Part shown: one piece after another, positions 11,951 through 13,525 of the stretch
Layout of the letters: each line of letters begins with the position of its first letter
Position numbering within the stretch: the stretch's first letter is position 1
NCBI GenBank assembly: GCA_903829565.1
Contig: CAIKQM010000570.1
Span: 1-13,525 of the forward strand
Length of the DNA stretch: 13,525 nucleotides
DNA from: an uncultured Planctomycetota bacterium
GTDB taxonomy: Bacteria; Planctomycetota; UBA1135; GCA-002686595
Reading direction: 5' to 3'
Program-made: the position numbers and the translations under genes
Notes under the pieces: model-generated
Seen by the model: the letters and a program-made list of their open reading frames with translations, nothing else
Databases searched by the model: none
Told to the model about the DNA's origin: nothing

Positions 11951-13525
11951 TCACGCACCGTTGACACATACATACAGCGGCTGCGCTTCCAGCAACTGCG
12001 CACGCTCCAAGCCCTCCGCGAAAGCGTCGTACACCTCAATCAAAGTCCGCGCATCCGCCGCATCCTTGATCAGCCCCTCCATCAACACCAAGGCGTACGG
12101 ATTCAAGGTCACCGCTTCGCGCATCCACTGCGGAGCTTCCTTGGCGCGCACCTCCGGTGTGTGCGCATCCCACATCCGACGCAGGACCAAAGCATCCACT
12201 AGCGCGGGCAGATCATGGTTCACAGCCCATGCAATCGACTGGTGGTACACCATCGGTCGACGGCCGCCTACATCATCGTAGTTCCAACCCGCATGCACGG
12301 TGGTGACCTCATCACCACCTGTGGCGTATTGCTCACCTTGGCACGCGTACAAGCCTGTCTTGGGGTCGTGCGTCATCACGACGAGGGCACAGTGGCCGGG
12401 TTGGCCAGCCGTCGCGGCCGGACTCCCGGCGATGCGCCAAGTGCGTGCGCCGATGTTGCCCATCGTCCCGCAAACACCGCCATCCTTCCACATCATCTGA
12501 ATCGAGCCGTAGTCATAGGCAAACGGTGCCAAGCGACGAGCGGATTGCATGTCGAACTGCTGTGCGATGCCGTCGATGTACTCGCCATAGGTGCGAAGCT
12601 CGCCTTGATCGCGCAACTTGAGCCAGATCTCCTCGCGCTCGCGCAGCGGTTGGTCATCCGCCACAAGCATCAGCAGCAACGGCCACGGAGCTGTCAGGGG
12701 AAAGCGCTCGCGCTTGCGGCCCGTGCGCTCGGCTTCTGTCACCGCAGCGCGATCATTGCGCACGAACCACGCCATTGACTCGGCAGCGCTCGGTGCCGCA
12801 TCCCGCTCGGCAGGCAGACGGCCTTTGGCCTTGTACGCGGCGCGGAACAGCTCATGAGCCGCGGCGATGCGTTGCCGCAGGTCCTTGTCCTCGATCGCTT
12901 GCTTGGACATCCAATGCACCATGCGATCACCGCACTCGATGCGCACCTCGGGATGACCTTTGGCCGCCATGTAGGCGTTGAACTCACTCTGCAACGCGGC
13001 CGAAGCGATCACATCGGCGGCGACCAGGCCGCGCGACTCCCTCACCACCGTCTTCTTCGCCGCACCGCGCGGCTTGGCAACGCCGCGGTCGTCGTACTCC
13101 AGGGGTGGCAACTCTTGCACAGGACGCTCGACCTCGATCGGCGCGTGATCCTCCAAGAAGTTGATGATGTGGTCATCACGATCCAGAGTGCGGCGCTTGT
13201 CCTTGGTGTCGACCGGCTGACGCGCGTCGGTAGGAATGGTCAACACCAACGGCTTGCGCGGCGCCACATCGGCCAAGTAAGGCGCGATGGTCTTGTCGGC
13301 ATCGTTCCAACCCCCTGCCTCGGTAGATCGGCCGGCGTACGAGTCTTGCAGTGCGAAGGCGAGAGCAAGCTGGGTGTACTCGCGGCGCACAACCTTGGTA
13401 CCCAGATCCAACTCCAGCGCGCGCAAATTGAGCAAGACCGGCAGTGCGTCCTTGCGACAAGCGTAGACCGACTTGGCCAGCAGCGGATCGCTCTCAATCC
13501 ACGCCAAGAAATCGCGCGGCAGTTC
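11951..13525 (-). CDS. Transglutaminase-like protein, N-terminus beyond window edge
   Basis: The frame is open from base 13525 to the TGA at 11953-11951 and gives 524 residues. A TTG at 13507 is not a credible start because the frame continues before it, so the true N-terminus lies outside. Counting from the edge, a possible thiol-protease/transglutaminase core is near residues 340-420: KDGGVC352GTMGN, then RIAGSPAATAGQPGH378CALVV, then HAGWNYDDVGG. Cys in a GGVC helix start, about 26 residues before a GH strand, is the spacing of transglutaminase-like domains, and xxxGxPA between them matches the usual R-x-x-G-I-P-A. The first 330 residues are unassigned. I recall similar KDGGVCGTM...GQPGHCAL proteins from planctomycetes. 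It leads an operon with a 131-residue unknown and a sigma factor. Enzymatic activity is inferred, and location cannot be judged without the start. Confidence 0.88.
   Translation of the reverse strand, partial: ELPRDFLAWIESDPLLAKSVYACRKDALPVLLNLRALELDLGTKVVRREYTQLALAFALQDSYAGRSTEAGGWNDADKTIAPYLADVAPRKPLVLTIPTDARQPVDTKDKRRTLDRDDHIINFLEDHAPIEVERPVQELPPLEYDDRGVAKPRGAAKKTVVRESRGLVAADVIASAALQSEFNAYMAAKGHPEVRIECGDRMVHWMSKQAIEDKDLRQRIAAAHELFRAAYKAKGRLPAERDAAPSAAESMAWFVRNDRAAVTEAERTGRKRERFPLTAPWPLLLMLVADDQPLREREEIWLKLRDQGELRTYGEYIDGIAQQFDMQSARRLAPFAYDYGSIQMMWKDGGVCGTMGNIGARTWRIAGSPAATAGQPGHCALVVMTHDPKTGLYACQGEQYATGGDEVTTVHAGWNYDDVGGRRPMVYHQSIAWAVNHDLPALVDALVLRRMWDAHTPEVRAKEAPQWMREAVTLNPYALVLMEGLIKDAADARTLIEVYDAFAEGLERAQLLEAQPLYVCVNGA

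Overview
The window reads as high-GC chromosomal DNA from a free-living Gram-negative-type bacterium, most likely a member of the Planctomycetota. The support is circumstantial but consistent: a twin-arginine Gfo/Idh/MocA oxidoreductase, a transmembrane Pkn-type Ser/Thr kinase next to an ECF-like sigma factor, several secreted proteins whose signal peptides end in AQA-Q, a transglutaminase-like protein of a type I associate with planctomycetes, and a TIG-domain surface protein. I see no phage, transposon, plasmid, CRISPR, tRNA or rRNA features. Coding density is above 90 percent and no gene-free stretch reaches 300 bases.

Layout. Bases 1-605 (minus strand) hold the first 37 codons of a secreted protein, cut by the window edge, preceded by a peroxiredoxin. 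Diverging from these, 656-2850 (plus) encodes a CysQ-like phosphatase followed 14 bases later by a Tat-exported Gfo/Idh/MocA oxidoreductase. A perfect 9-bp-arm palindrome sits over that gene's stop codon and separates it from a converging minus-strand pair (2863-3407): a DUF4236 protein and a 99-residue unknown, joined by an ATGA overlap. Diverging again, 3473-5118 (plus) encodes a 2-oxoglutarate/Fe(II) oxygenase and an aldo/keto reductase, also joined by an ATGA overlap.

Bases 5119-7361 hold two secreted proteins of unrelated sequence. One (5251-6021) carries a His-Gly/Ala-Cys pair resembling the catalytic dyad of clan CD (caspase/legumain-type) peptidases. The other (6132-7361) carries two nearly duplicated TIG domains. 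Both are preceded by related leaders of about 110-125 bases with two sequence boxes at the same relative positions (offset exactly 900), a strong hairpin, a CCTCCT tract and an AAGGA ribosome binding site. This shared leader is the most unusual non-coding signal in the window.

Bases 7412-10938 (plus) encode a membrane Ser/Thr kinase with a Cys-containing extracytoplasmic domain, overlapping by one base (TGATG) a probable lipoprotein made of MORN-like repeats fused to a CxxC redoxin domain. A large palindrome covers the kinase's probable -10 box and its GTG start. Converging on this pair and overlapping its last 7 bases is a minus-strand operon (13525 down to 10932): a transglutaminase-like protein cut by the window edge, a 131-residue unknown, and an ECF-like sigma factor. 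The kinase, redox lipoprotein and sigma factor together suggest an envelope-sensing and regulatory locus; this last point is inference from neighbourhood only.
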